This document shows, in pieces, positions 1-12,126 of a stretch of DNA of 64,000 nt. The stretch is from Macrophomina tecta (taxonomy: Eukaryota > Ascomycota > Dothideomycetes > Botryosphaeriales > Botryosphaeriaceae), in the NCBI GenBank assembly GCA_024180945.1, contig JAKSGN010000002.1:2914001-2978000 (forward strand), read 5' to 3'. A program made the translations under genes and the position numbers. The notes beneath the pieces were generated by a model. It was not told the origin of the DNA and ran no database searches. It worked only from the letters and a program-made list of their open reading frames with translations. Numbering within the stretch: position 1 is the stretch's first letter; every line of letters starts with the position of its first letter.

Positions 1-1773
1 GCTATACAGCATGTTTATGGAGTTGAGCAGAAGTGCTTGAAGCACGCCGAGCGGCATTTGCCGCGGAGGATGGTGCTCGACCTGGCAACCATCAGTTGAG
101 TTCTGGCACACGGCCTGACTATGCACCTACCGACATGACAACGACGCGGCGCAGAAACTCGGTCATTGGCCGGATGAAGCCTAGGAGCTCTTCAGAATCC
201 GAGTACCTGCAGCCGATGGCAGCCGCAGCCAGGCCAAGGACCCACTCGTCCTCGTTGACTTTCAAGGTGGGCAGATGCAGAATGGGAAGAATCGGATGGA
301 AGTGCTCGTAATAGAGCTGCAAGAAGTAGTTGAGATGCGCGGGCCCGGGGACGGCCAGGGTCTTGAACGGAACAAAAGTCGTCCCCAGGCCATGGCAGAC
401 CTGCCTGAACGCGTCCGCTATTCGATCGTACGCTTTGAGGTCCATTGCCGGCCCAGTGACCGGCACAGGAGGCAGGCTGTCAATCGGTACGGAGATTTCG
501 GGGAAGGAGTAAACGCCGGACTGGTCTCGGAACAGGGATGATCGGATGGGTTCCGAGCTCGAGACGTTGAATGATCTCCGCCTCTTGGTCCCGCGGACGA
601 AGGGTATCCTCGCCCCGTCAAAGCTCGTCGCGTAATATCTGCCGTTGCTTTCCGTGCTCGAATTGCTGGACCCTGTGGACCGAGCAGGAGAATGAGAGCC
701 GCGCCGGCCGTTGGGAGTGTTGGCGGGCAGAAAGTCCATGCCGGGCGGGGGGTTCAGTTGCCCCGTCCGATCCTCCATCCCCGGGCTGACCAACCTGCTC
801 CCCGGGCTCTTGAGTGGCACGCCGATTCCTGAAAGAGCTGCGTAGTCGATTTCTTCGTTGAATGCTGTGGGAAGCCAGTTTATCGAGGAGGGATTCGGAT
901 CTCCCATGTGGCCCATGGTCACCCCCGCGTCGTGCTGTGGCGGGGGCTGCGGCGGAAATGGTTGGCTCATGTCGAAGGCGTCAATGTCGGGCGATAGGAG
1001 GGCTCCACTATTGGGAACTGCCAGCGGAGACATCTGTTCGTAGTTAATGTCAAGCGCCGACAGGTTCGTCAGATCCGCGTCGTGCCCCAGGCCGTAGCCG
1101 GAAATATGCTGCGGAAAGGTCTCGCTGCTGGACGAGTAGCACGAGAGATTGTCATTGTCAAGCAGCCCGTACTGGGGCGAGTTTGTGGCGGTGTTCAGCG
1201 TGAGCTCGCCAATGCTCCAGGCCGGGTCCTGCGAGGCGAAAGCGTTGCGCGTGGGCGAGGGCTGGCCGCTGCGGCGCCGCTTCTTGGGGTACTCGCACAC
1301 CATGGCCTTGGACAAGCAGCGGGCGCACACATCCTCGCCCGAGCAGCGGGCCCGCGCCTGAGCGCAGTTGTGGCATGCGCGGAAGTGGCGGCCGCGGTGC
1401 GACCTGGTGGACACCGACGAGCCGTTTTCGCCGTCCGACGACACTGCGGCATGGACGTGCTCGTGGCGCTTCAAGGTGTCGCTTCAGGCACGAGTGAGCA
1501 GCTGCAGGCAGAGGAGAGCCTGGCCAGAGTGGGTTACCTTCGAGTGAAGCCCTTGCCGCAGAGGCCGCACGCGTAGGGCTTGCTGTCCCAATGGTCGCGC
1601 TCGTGGCGCTTCAGGTGCTCGAGGCGCAGGAAGCTGCTGGCGCACTGGCTACACTGGTGCCGGTCCGCGGCGGGCGGCGAAGGGATGCTTATGGGCTGTA
1701 TGGGCTGGCGCTCCCCGGCCGACTGCTGGCTCTCGGACGAGTAGCGGCGCACGGAGAGGGGTGAGGTTGCCAT
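1..1773 (-). CDS. C2H2 + Zn2Cys6 dual zinc-finger transcription factor (3' partial)
   Basis: Nuclear DNA-binding regulator. I read exons 1538-1773, 131-1481 and 1-81 (continuing off the left edge) with GT-AG introns of 56 and 49 bp; the joins keep one frame. Start is the ATG at 1773. Two C2H2 fingers lie at about residues 41-61 (C41, C44, H57, H61) and 69-89; the second is completed only after splicing. A Zn2Cys6 cluster follows at 115-141 with spacing CX2CX6CX5CX2CX6C and a basic KKRRR tail. A long Ser/Pro-rich linker leads into the start of a fungal-specific TF domain near 'LNYFLQLYYEHFHPILPILH', and exon 3 continues it with 'QALLLNSINMLYS'. C2H2/Zn2Cys6 fusions are a known fungal class; the target genes are unknown. 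The C-terminal half is outside the window. Confidence 0.88.
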
Positions 1774-4769
1774 GGCGGAGGCGTGGGCAGCGCAGGGCGG
1801 CGGCGCTCATGGCTATAAAAGAGGGGCGGCGATGATGACTCGGGGGCGACAGGCTAGAAGATGGTAGCTGTAAAGAGGAGCAACGCCCGACCGGGGCGCA
1901 ACCACGCGAGCCAGCTTCCCCGCAGGGCCAAGGCCCGCTGCTTGCTGCTTGCTGCCGGTGCCCTCGTCTCAAACGCACAGTCGCTCGCTGCACCGCTGAT
2001 CAGGGAATCTCCGTGGCTTCGAGAAGGCTGCCGGAACGTGGCTTTAGCCGGGTGCTCGTCCAGAGAACGCACTTCAACACATTCGTCCCAGGAAGGGCTG
2101 CTGGAGAGCGTCAATCCCCGCCGCATTGGGCACTCCCGGTGGGATGGAGGATTCCGGCGCCACGGCCAAATATAGCTGCCAGGTCCGCGCCGTTCTGCCG
2201 CCCCGCGAACCGCTGCTGCTGCTGACTTCCGAGCCTGCAAATCCCCGGATGAACACTTGCATAGTGCAATAGCGCAAAGCCTCTTGAAACCCTAAATCTA
2301 TAGATCTGCAGTAACGCTACCTTGCGTCTCGTGTTGGCCGCGTACCTGCCGTCAGCCGCACCCCGTGCCCCATCCGTCCATCACGCGTGTCTTAGTGGAG
2401 AGAGTTAAGGTTATCCGCAGGGCTCGGATGTGACCGTCGGTCTCCTGCTGCAGTAGGACCCTTGAATTTCGTATTGGGAGTCTCGACAGGGGCCGTGAGA
2501 GCTACAGCTGCAGATGCCCGACCATTCGCAGCTGGGGTGTTGGCTAGCGGCAGCCCTCACCGCCCCATTCGCATCACGAGGAACGCACAAGTAGGGCTGA
2601 TTCCATCCATCCTCCTAGTCATTATCACCACTGACTGGGAAGTGTACAGCGTTATTTTTTTTTTTTTTTTTTTAATAAAGGGCAGTTGTCGAGAGCAAAC
2701 ATGTATCTACATACGTACGGCTTTGTGGAGAACTTGCGCGAGTTCCGTGGAGGCAGTCGAGTTCTCGGACAATGGTGTCATTTTTAACACGGTGGAAACA
2801 CCCGACTTCGGTATGGATGGCTGGATAGCTCCCTTCGCCCGTCACTTCAAGAAAGTCACGGCGATTTGTTAATTTGCCATGTTTGGAAGAATGAAATTGG
2901 CCCGAGCGGTTTTTCATACGATGCCTCTTAATGCCGCATTGAAGCATACGCCCATCGGGCTTTTGAATGTAATCACTCCCCTCACAAGCTGTCGCCCGCT
3001 GACATTGTCGCGTTTGCTGGTACGATATTTTGGAACGAGTTCGTATAAGCAAAGGGCACAGGCCTACCTACCAATCATGGGCCTCCCGTTGCTGATCGCT
3101 ACGGGCTATCTTCCGCTGGTGTCTTGGAGCACAACACGGTCCTGGGAGCGAGCGGAACGATGCCTGTGCTCCGAAAATTGTGGAATCGTTCCATGGAAGC
3201 TCACTGGTGGGTATGCTCAGACCCTGATGAGAGGAGTTATCGAGTGAGCTGAGACGATCAGACGTCCGAAGTCAGTAGAGGCTCTAATCGCCCAGGGGCA
3301 GATCGAGTAAAAGCTGCGCAATGAAGGAAATCTATTCACACATACTAGGACTGCGCTCCCGCTCGCCGCATGCGTGCATCTTGTGTCACGTTCCATGTTG
3401 GCGGCCCCTGACCAACAACTCATGGTGCTGCAAAACTCGTATCGCAGAGCCATGGCCTGGCTGTCGGTCAGGACGAAGATCAGAGCGCGTTGGGTGGCTG
3501 CGGTTCCGATTTCGTCCCTGGGTTGACGATTGAAAACGGTTCAAAGAGCACAATCAAGCGCGGACCGCGGCCAGGTCAACAGCACCCGAACCCTGGTATG
3601 CGCCGCGTCATTCAGTACCTATTAGTCGTGTCCTGTGGCTGAGCGACCGCGCCACTCTATATGTCGACAGGTAGTGTAGTTGAAGAGGAGTGGCTAAAGC
3701 AAAAGGAACGGGTTGCGCGAGCTCGACTCTCCGCTCCGCCTCGGACATAAGATCACTAAGTCGTGGCCGTTCCCTCTTCTCCATCCATATCCTATATCAT
3801 GCCATCATTCTCGATCGACCTAGAGGACCTTGAACATTTAAGAATGCTCGAGGCGCTCCTAACAGTGAGTGGTCAGGAGAAAGGCAAAGAGAAACGTCGT
3901 TGGGTTAAGCGGCTTTGGCCTTCTTTACCCGCACCTGCTCAGCTGGGCCATTACTGTCTCGCTCAGAGTAAGAAGTTACAGCAGGCCTCACTAGACCCAA
4001 GTCCCTTCTGGCATCGCAAAAATCATAACGGTGCTGGAACACTTGTTCGCCCTCCCTTACTGCACGCTCCTAGGAGTAGAACTTTTTTTTGTTGTTGTAC
4101 TTTGTAGTAACTCCGAGGTGAAGCTCGGGGCCGAGATTTATATGCGCGGAGCTAAGGTTTTAGCAAAAGAAAGGCCAGCCGCCCGATCGTATTAATTCTA
4201 ATGGCAGCCGCGCCATGTGCGAACGCGTCAACCCGAGCAGAAATTGAAAAGTTCGTTGCGTTTTGCCGCATGGGGGAGCATGGCGCCGCTGTTTCCAAAC
4301 ACCTTCTGGCTGAGCCTCCGACTGCGGCGCCAGGGCATCCAAGCCCAGATCAGGTTGCCTTGTACCTTGCAAAAGAGCGTTACCATCGGGCGTCTGAACG
4401 CCTGATGGCTCTTGCACTTATTACCTGAGGGTTTTGACATGTTACCAGTAGTTCAACGGCTGTACGGCACCCTATGAGCCCTGCGCAGTCGCCGTCCGCA
4501 ACGCTACTAGATACCCATTACTACAGGTTTAAATTACGGATCAACGGCCTGGCCCGCTACCATGCGTCATTCACTGCCTTAATCCAAACGCCAAGCCGGC
4601 GAAAGCCTCCAGGATGTACAAGATAGTCCGAAAGCAACGCGGCCCTTCTGCGCCTTGGCCATCGTACGCGTCTCTAAATTGAAATTCCTCCTTTAACTGT
4701 ATATAATGTAGTCTTCGTGTCCCGCTGATAGTCCTCATACCACCGAACCGAATGTTTCTTTCCTCGAAA
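1774..4769. other. Gene-poor spacer between the transcription factor and the carboxylesterase
   Basis: About 3 kb upstream of two divergent genes. It contains a 19-nt poly-T run at 2655-2673 and only short ORFs that lack fungal start context, domains or splice continuity. I see no tRNA, repeat family or transposase remnant. Confidence 0.6.
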
Positions 4770-6527
4770 ATGCGTTCTATCTCTACTCTCCTGCTGCCTC
4801 TGGCGGCATCAGTAGCATCGGCCCAAGTCCAACCCACCTCGACCAACAACACCTCCATGCCCACGGTCACCCTCGACTACTCAACCGTGGTCGCTGCCGC
4901 TGGTAATGAGTCTCTGGGCTACTACAAGTACCAGAACATTCGCTTCGCCGCGGTGCCCACGGGCGACCTCCGCTGGGCCCAGCCTCAATGGCCTCCGGTC
5001 GAGACCGAGATCAACGACGGCTCCCTCGCCGATGCCGACGTCGACTGCGCCTCGCAAGAGGACTGTCTGTACTTGGACGTCTGGGCGCCCGCCAACGCTC
5101 AGGGTAGAAACCTCCCTGTCATGGTCTGGACCTACGGCGGTGGCTTCACCGGCGGCAGCAAGTCGGAAAACACCCCGGAAGGTCTTTTCGACTTGAGCAA
5201 GGACTTCGTCTACGTTGCTTACAACTACCGCCTGGGCATGACTGGTCTTGCAAATGGTCCTACCTTCCTTCACGAGGGCGGCACTTCCAACACCGCCGTT
5301 TGGGATGTTGAGCATGCCTTCAAGTGGGTGAAGAGGTACATCAACAAGTTTGGTGGTAACCCGGACGAGGTCACTGCTATTGGCTTCTCCGCAGGTGGCT
5401 CTCAGGTCCTCTTCCAGATGACTGTAAGCACGACTGATCCATCACGCAATATCGTTCGCTGACCAAGATTCATTCAGCGTTTTGCCGGTCACGCAGAGCA
5501 AAACTTCAACCGCGCCTACGTTATGTCCCCTGGCTTTGTCCCTGGCGCCGGTCACCACCACGCTGAGGTACGTCAAGAATGCGCCGTACTGCACGTCCGG
5601 AATGAGACTTGACTGACATCACACACAGGCATTCTGGCAGAACGTTTCCTCTGCCGTCGGCTGCGACGGCGGTTCCCTGGACTGCATGCGCAGCGTCGAC
5701 TTCGACACGCTCACTACCGCCGCCGATGATGCTGTCGACACCTACACGTACCAGATGCAGCCTCGTGTTGACGGTGACATTATTGCTGATACCTGTAAGA
5801 AAATCCGGCATCCACCCAACGAGCCCATTACTGACACCCTCCAGACGAGGCCCAATTCTACCAGAAGCGCGTCAACTTCGACGGCCCGGTCGTTATCAGC
5901 CACGAGCAGCACGAGGCTAACGGCCAGGCGTACGACGGCGTCAGCACCTCTGAGGACGTGGCGACCTACCTGCGCATCTTCTTCCCGGCCATCACCGACG
6001 ACGTCGTCGACGAGTTGCTCGAGCTCTACCCTGAATCCGACTACACGAGCCCCGGTCTGCGCTTCGCCGACATGAAGCAGTCCTTCGACCTGACCTGCAA
6101 GAACCTGGCCCTGACCCAGTACCTGAAGAACAACACCTGGAACGCCATGGTCGCGCTCGACCAGGCCACCCACGGCACCGACCAGTCCTACTACTGGTAC
6201 AGCACCTACAGCCTCTCGTCGTCGTCCGACTCGAGCAGCTCCACCACGACCTCCAACTCCACTTCCGGTGCCCCGACCGGCGGCATGGGTGGTGGCATGG
6301 GCGGCAGCACCTCTGTCAACTCGACCGTCGCCATTGCTATGCAGAAGTATCTGCTCTCGTTTGTCCTTACCGGCAACCCCAACACCAAGTGGGCGGACGA
6401 CAAGCTCTTCTGGCCCAAGTACGGCAACGACACCAACACACTCGTTTTCAACACCACATTTTACCTTGAGGAGGACGACTTGGCCAACGACAAGTGCCTT
6501 CACTGGAACAAGGCACTTTGGTACTAA
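4770..6527 (+). CDS. Secreted type-B carboxylesterase/lipase
   Basis: Exons 4770-5423, 5478-5567, 5629-5794 and 5845-6527, with GT-AG introns of 54, 61 and 50 bp, give 530 residues, typical of the family. I chose the ATG at 4770 over the in-frame one at 4752 because it has A at -3 and starts directly at a signal peptide (MRSISTLLLPLAASVASA). Family marks include the oxyanion strand 'MVWTYGGGF', the nucleophile elbow G-F-S-A-G with Ser207, and a 'THGTDQSYYWYS' segment where the family places its catalytic His. An unusual low-complexity Ser/Thr/Gly insertion (SSSSDSSSSTTTSNS..., then GGMGGGMGG) sits just after that His segment. Several N-glycosylation sequons fit secretion. The substrate cannot be told from sequence; hydrolysis of carboxylic esters outside the cell is inferred. 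Confidence 0.92.
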
Positions 6528-7259
6528 GACTGGAGTGTGAGGATGATGCGGGCTGGACATGTATATAATGATGCTGTGAGTACGTTTATGTAGATATTTG
6601 CTCGAGATATGATGAACAATTTTGATACAACACTCTCTTCTCAGCATGCAAAACCGAGGAAGAGTAGTGCAGCATGTCTAGCAGAAGTTTATGTACCTTC
6701 TTACAGCAGTGGGGGGTACCGGAAAAAAAAAAAAGACCCCCTTTTGGCCAAGGATAACGAGACGTTGAAGTCGATTAGGGATGCCAGGTACGGCAAGTAC
6801 ACTGACAAGCTATGAAAAACGTTCATACTGAAACAGCCTTACATCATGATACGTCTCATGGGAAGTGCTCATTCTTGGGCTAAAGGGGTTACATTTCACA
6901 GACTTTCACATGAACCGCGTCACCCGCATCTGAGACAAGCATCATTCGATCTGCGTGAAAGATGATGTTCCACCTCCGTGAGGCCATATCCAGTTGAGCA
7001 TGATTAAGAAGCGATTGTTATAAGTCATAGTCTGACGTCACCTTCCATTGTGTGTTAGTTAGCAATGTAGGCGAAGTAAAAAAAAAATGCAGCCCATGTT
7101 GCTTCGCAATGGCACAGCCTTTCTAAAAGGCCGCATGGCCACTCTGGCACGCATTGCTAACGCAATTTGCACAAAGGAAAATACTATCATTGTCGTATAA
7201 CCAGCCAGCCACGGCAGCAGGCCCCTCAAACACCACAGACTAACCCCCTCCCCGCCCAT
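6528..7259. other. Convergent intergenic region
   Basis: 3' flanks of the carboxylesterase (+) and the 7-TM gene (-). It holds A-runs near 6721 and 7078 and no convincing ORF. Confidence 0.6.
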
Positions 7260-8795
7260 CTAATGCCCCCGTTCACCATCCCTGTCCACAATCCCATCCA
7301 TACTGCCCTCTCTCATGTACGCCGTGCCGCCCGTCCCCGCCGTCGTCTCGCTCACATCATCGTCGCCACTGCCGTCCCGCTCCTCCCTGATCACGACGGT
7401 CCGCTCGTGCGTCACCATGATCCGGTTCATCGCAATTGCCTCCCCGCTCCGCCGCTCGACCGGCGCGCATGACGCGTTGATGTCGGCCTTGATGCTGTTC
7501 GGCCAGTCGCCGCCCGCGGCCGCGGCTTCTTGGTAGTGCCGCGTCAGCATCGTCTCGGTGCCGATGGGGTCTGTCCGGCTGCTGCTCTTGCCGCCCGTGC
7601 GGCTGCGGTTGTGCGACGTGTGGTGCGACTGCCCGCGCGTGCCGTCGGCATTGGCTGGGTAGCCGTCGCGCGTGGAGCTGCGGCCGGTGGTTTGGCCCGT
7701 CCGGTCGCCGGAGGTGACCCAGTGGAGGATGAGGACGGAGAAGAGGACTGGTTTTGGGGGAAAGGGGGGGGGGGAGGAGAACGGATTAGCTGAGGCTGGA
7801 GGGGATGGTGCCGAGGAGCGTTGGTTGGGGCGGATGGAAGGACTTACTGTCGGCGTTGCATAGCATGAGGCAGATCCAGCCGGGCTCGCCGTTTAGGACC
7901 ATGAGGACTGTCAGGTTTGCGACGCTGGAGGTCAGCGTGGCGCAGCTGCCGATGAAGGTGCGGAAGGCCATGGTGTGGAGCATCGAATTCTGATTCGTCT
8001 TGTAGGAGTACAGTTTCCGCAGGGGGATGAGGAAGAGGACTGTGAGGTAGACGTTGACGGCAACGTCGAAAATTATGAGAGGCAGCATAGCTCGCTTCTG
8101 CATGCCGATGATGCAAGTGCCTCCCTCGTTGATGTAGGAAATTCTCCTGTAGCTGGGTTAGCTCGCGACTTCTCGCACCGCGGCGGCATGCCCGAGGCTC
8201 GTACCAGACAAAATTAAGGATTACGACGATTATGTAGGGGAGCATCATGAAGAAGCAGTTGACAAGATACAGTTTGTCTTTGAATCTCGATTGATGGCTT
8301 CCTCGGACGATGTACTGTGCCGTGTGTGAGCTGTTGGGGCACTTTCATAAAGACGTTGAGGGGGCTTACGGCTTTCTCCACGAGGAAGATGTATATGAGG
8401 ATTTTTGTCGTCATATAGCATATCAGACACAAGAGGATTGCGCCGTCGCATATTTGCAGATTCTCGTTCAAGCCAATATCCTTAAACAGCGCTGTCACGA
8501 AGACGAAGAGGAAGGAGTCGGTGTAGATGACGATGATGAGCCACGCAGCCAGGGGTAATGCCGTCCACTGGTGGATGCGCTGGACTCTCCGGGTGATGCA
8601 GATGGACAATACGCATAGCGTCACTAGTGACATGACCATCTGCACGCCTGTAAGCCATTTAACCATTACGAGCTAGGATGGCGAACTTACTGATGCCGCC
8701 CTGCCGGCCAGCGGAACTTCGGCGGGGGTGAAGTTAGCCGGTGCCTGCTCCGCTTCTCTCACCACCATCAACGGCCATTCCAGATTTCCAGCCAT
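7260..8795 (-). CDS. Seven-transmembrane GPCR-like fungal membrane protein
   Basis: Exons 8691-8795, 8370-8639, 8205-8314, 7848-8146 and 7260-7747 join in frame (introns 51, 55, 58 and 99 bp) to 423 residues. The protein has a short extracellular-type N-terminus, about seven hydrophobic helices, for example 'MVMSLVTLCVLSICITRR', 'LPLAAWLIIVIYTDSFLFVF' and 'MMLPYIIVVILNFV', and a long hydrophilic Ser/Arg-rich tail. The invariant-looking 'CNADILFSVLILHWVTS' is created across the last splice. This matches a conserved filamentous-fungal 7-TM family usually annotated as integral membrane or putative GPCR; its ligand is unknown to me. The first splice acceptor could instead be 8 bp upstream, but only the chosen one keeps exon 1 (ATG at 8795) in frame. 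The first exon is the least certain part. Confidence 0.82.
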
Positions 8796-11700
8796 CTCGC
8801 ACAGCGAGGGAAAGGAGAGACACGCAAAAAACAGCAGAGGCTAAGAAGCAGCCAAGGAGCGTAAGAGCGAAAGAAAGGGAGGCGTGCAGGCAAGGCCGCT
8901 ATTGTACAAGTTTCAAGGAGCGTGGGCTTGATGACCGCTTCACCGGCGAAGGCTGACGGAGACGAGAGCCTGCGCTGGAATGGCGGGCGTGGCAGGGAAC
9001 AATAGGCGCGGTTGGAAGATGCCGGTTCTGGAGCTGGACTGCGCGTTCATGGTCGTGCTCGTACACTGTGCAGACTCAGCATGAACGCGTCAGAACCCAC
9101 CCGTCTCCAAGGCTTAGCCTCTGCCCTGCGCGCTGGCATGCCGCTTCCCCGCAGAGGTGACTGGGCCAAATAACCGAGCAGGATCTGTACCTTACCGAAA
9201 AGCACGGCTGATCTGCAATCTACCAGACATGTCCAGGGGTTCCTCTCGGAGCCCTTTGGCCATCTTCCGAGCTGTGAAACCGAAGCTGGACCTCGACTCG
9301 AGCGAACAGCCGGAAAAGACAGGCTCACAATGCCAAGCATGCAGGTCTCTGTCCTGTCGTATCTCGCCTGTCCGGTGTGGCCTTGAGAAGGGCTGCGGTG
9401 CAAAAGCCTGGGCCAGGGCAAGGCGAGTCTCGAAGCACGCATCGGCTATCTAGCAAGATCTAGAGATCTCTCCCAGAAGAGCCCACAGACCTGCGGAAGA
9501 GTCAGTCCTTGATCTGTAGAAACCGGGATCAGCCGCGGTTTCCCTCCTTGAAGCAATCTTTAAACTACGATTCAACCATGCTAAGCGCGGCGGCCACGCA
9601 TGAAGATGCTGCCTGCAGTCCTCACACCGCTGAAAAGCCCCTGCGCTGAAGCGGGGACCGGAGAAACCCCCGGTGGCGAAATCACGCCGAGAATCGCACC
9701 GCGGACTCAAATCTTGTTACCATTGCGTTCGCCGAAGCCGTCCTCTGTTCGGAGTCTGGTACTGCTCGGCTTTACGATTGGTCTGGCGCAAAATTGTTGT
9801 CATCGCGGGGCAGAGCTTTGAACTTTGCCGATTGGACCATCATACCGCCGGGTGAAGGCTGTGCGGATGACGTGCACCCGCGGCAGTCATCTCCTAAAAG
9901 GTTCTCAGTCGAGCAAAGATAGGCGCGCTCAGCCTTTGCTAGTTGAGGTCTCTGCTTCTTTATCTCAAGTGTGGAGAGATGCAAGCGTTCGGACGATCAA
10001 TCCAGTTCAATTCGCAAAGTGCCAGGCAAATCACATCTCCTGAAAGCACAGTGGACCGTTTGTGGTTCAACCAACCCACAGCTGCCAGCCTGTAGCTACT
10101 CGGCCATGAAGCAACTAAACGGAGGCTCGCATGCCTCGTGATAGATCGACAGCTGCGGCCTGAGCTATGCCTCGAGCATTTTAATGCTGTGCTGATCCAC
10201 TTTCCGGCACTTCTTTTGGGCCCAAGCCAAGCTCACGACTCATGCAATGACGCCCGAGGATGCTTTTGGCACGGAATATGGATCTCTTGACAAGTCGTGA
10301 AAATTTCGTGACAATGTGATGCAGCAAGACCCGTGGTACGCTTCGGATAGGTTTTCCAGATATCTTCAATGCCGGAAACTTTAGTCCACCCGGAAACCCG
10401 TTGCCCAGGTCCGGTCCTAGTCCGTGTAGGGTATGGGCTGGAAAATACGAAATCCGGTACGACTTCTGACCTAGAAGCTGCCTTTTTTGCAATAGACAAG
10501 GCGTTCATCCCAGCTGTTCATGGGGTCGGCGCCGTTGAAGATGCCCCACTCTCCTTCATCTTGCGGCAGGACTGAAACATGGAGATCACCGTTGGCGGAG
10601 ACCGATGATAACCCTTTGGTGTACTCATGAGGCCGGCTATTAGATACTGCAACGGACGTAAGGCTCAGCCTTTCATCCGTCTAAACATTTCCTACAAGTT
10701 CTATGCCAGTCCTTCAGTCCGAGCTTCTACCTGGCGAGTACTCACAGGGTGAAGGCTTTCCATTGATGTCCGTTCCTGCTCGGCATTTCCCGCTGCAGTA
10801 TCGCGACACTTCCTCGTTGAGTTGTGCGTGCCTGGTGACAATTAACCAGTCGTGTGTCACATTCTATCTCCTACACGTTTGAAGTCAAGCTAAGTTAATG
10901 GATCTGACCCGGTTTCGTAATCGCGACACGCTGCTGAATTGGCTGCATGTCATGGCTAGAGCCATCCGATTATGCTTTACGCGATTTTCGCTCTCATAGA
11001 CACTACTCACCTGGCCTTCGCTGGACGGCATCAGCGTACTAGCTATTTATTCGGTTATTTAAGCGTTGTGACTGGTTGTGCTATAAGCTCTGCCGATCGG
11101 TTCAGGCATGCGGGTGATACGGAAAGTTCGTTTCCATCTGACCACAGGGTAGACTTTGGAAGGAGTAAAAGCGCAGCAGGAGGGCAAGAGAGCTGGTCTT
11201 GCATGCTTTCCCCTTGGATACGGCTATAAGCAAACACAGCACAAAATCGTTCAGCATATGGCCACTTCTCAACTGAAAACTATTCCCACACAAAGCGTGG
11301 GGTCTGAGCGCGAGGCCATGGAATGCAGCTTCGACTCTGGAACGCCCACGCCGTTGTAAAAATGGTGAACGTCGCGGTTTGTGACCGCTCAAACACTTGC
11401 CAACAAAACATGAGCCGCAAAGACAGTTTTCTCGTATTTCCACCAAATCACACCGGCTCGGAAGGGCAGCAGATAATCGCATACTAGGACAATATCTGCA
11501 ACCGAGTACTACTATTCTTGGTAGCCCCTGTATGTGCGACACGAGTCGTGGGCGCCTGTGCCCGCAGCCACCTGAGTGACAGATGCAAGCAATGACTCGT
11601 GCAGACAGAACCACGCGGCGCAGCAATAAGGGATTTGCATGTTGATGGTGCGGGACCTAACGGCTAGTGAAGATCACACGCCAGGTACGACAATTGAAGC

Positions 11701-12126
11701 CGCCTCCATGACTGTTTTTATTTTCTGCTTTGCGAGAAGAAGCTGGAGTAGACTTGTAAGGATGAATAACCTCCTGTAGGAGCTGTCCGGCTCCTACGGC
11801 GGTCTTACCTTTTCCAGTAATCCTACGCCGACCAAATTTTTCAAATCCTGCAGTCTACTGCCGATGCTGCCTCCTGAAAGAGCCTCGAGACGGAGTTACT
11901 TAGGACAAGCGATTGAGGCCCAACGTAGAGCTTGCGTACGAGTAGCCACGGGTGTTTGCTTAAAAGGGAACTAAACTTTGCCAACACTTTTCTTTATACC
12001 TAATTCTCCTATATCATTCTCAAATTACTTAACGCACCTATCCAGCAATCGGTCCGGGGTGCAAACTTCCGCCTAGTCGCAAACCAACGACCGTTCTCGC
12101 CTTGTTCCAGTCCTCACCGCCGACCC
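8796..12126. other. Gene-free spacer (3.3 kb)
   Basis: No ORF here has a recognisable domain, signal sequence or spliceable continuation. A short inverted repeat (GTAGGAGC / GCTCCTAC) lies near 11776-11800. I see no repeat family or transposon remnant. Confidence 0.55.

Noticed and set aside
5742..6647. 301-codon minus-strand ORF antisense to the carboxylesterase
   Set aside because: It is Val/Gly-rich with no domain and is the shadow of a well-supported spliced gene on the other strand.
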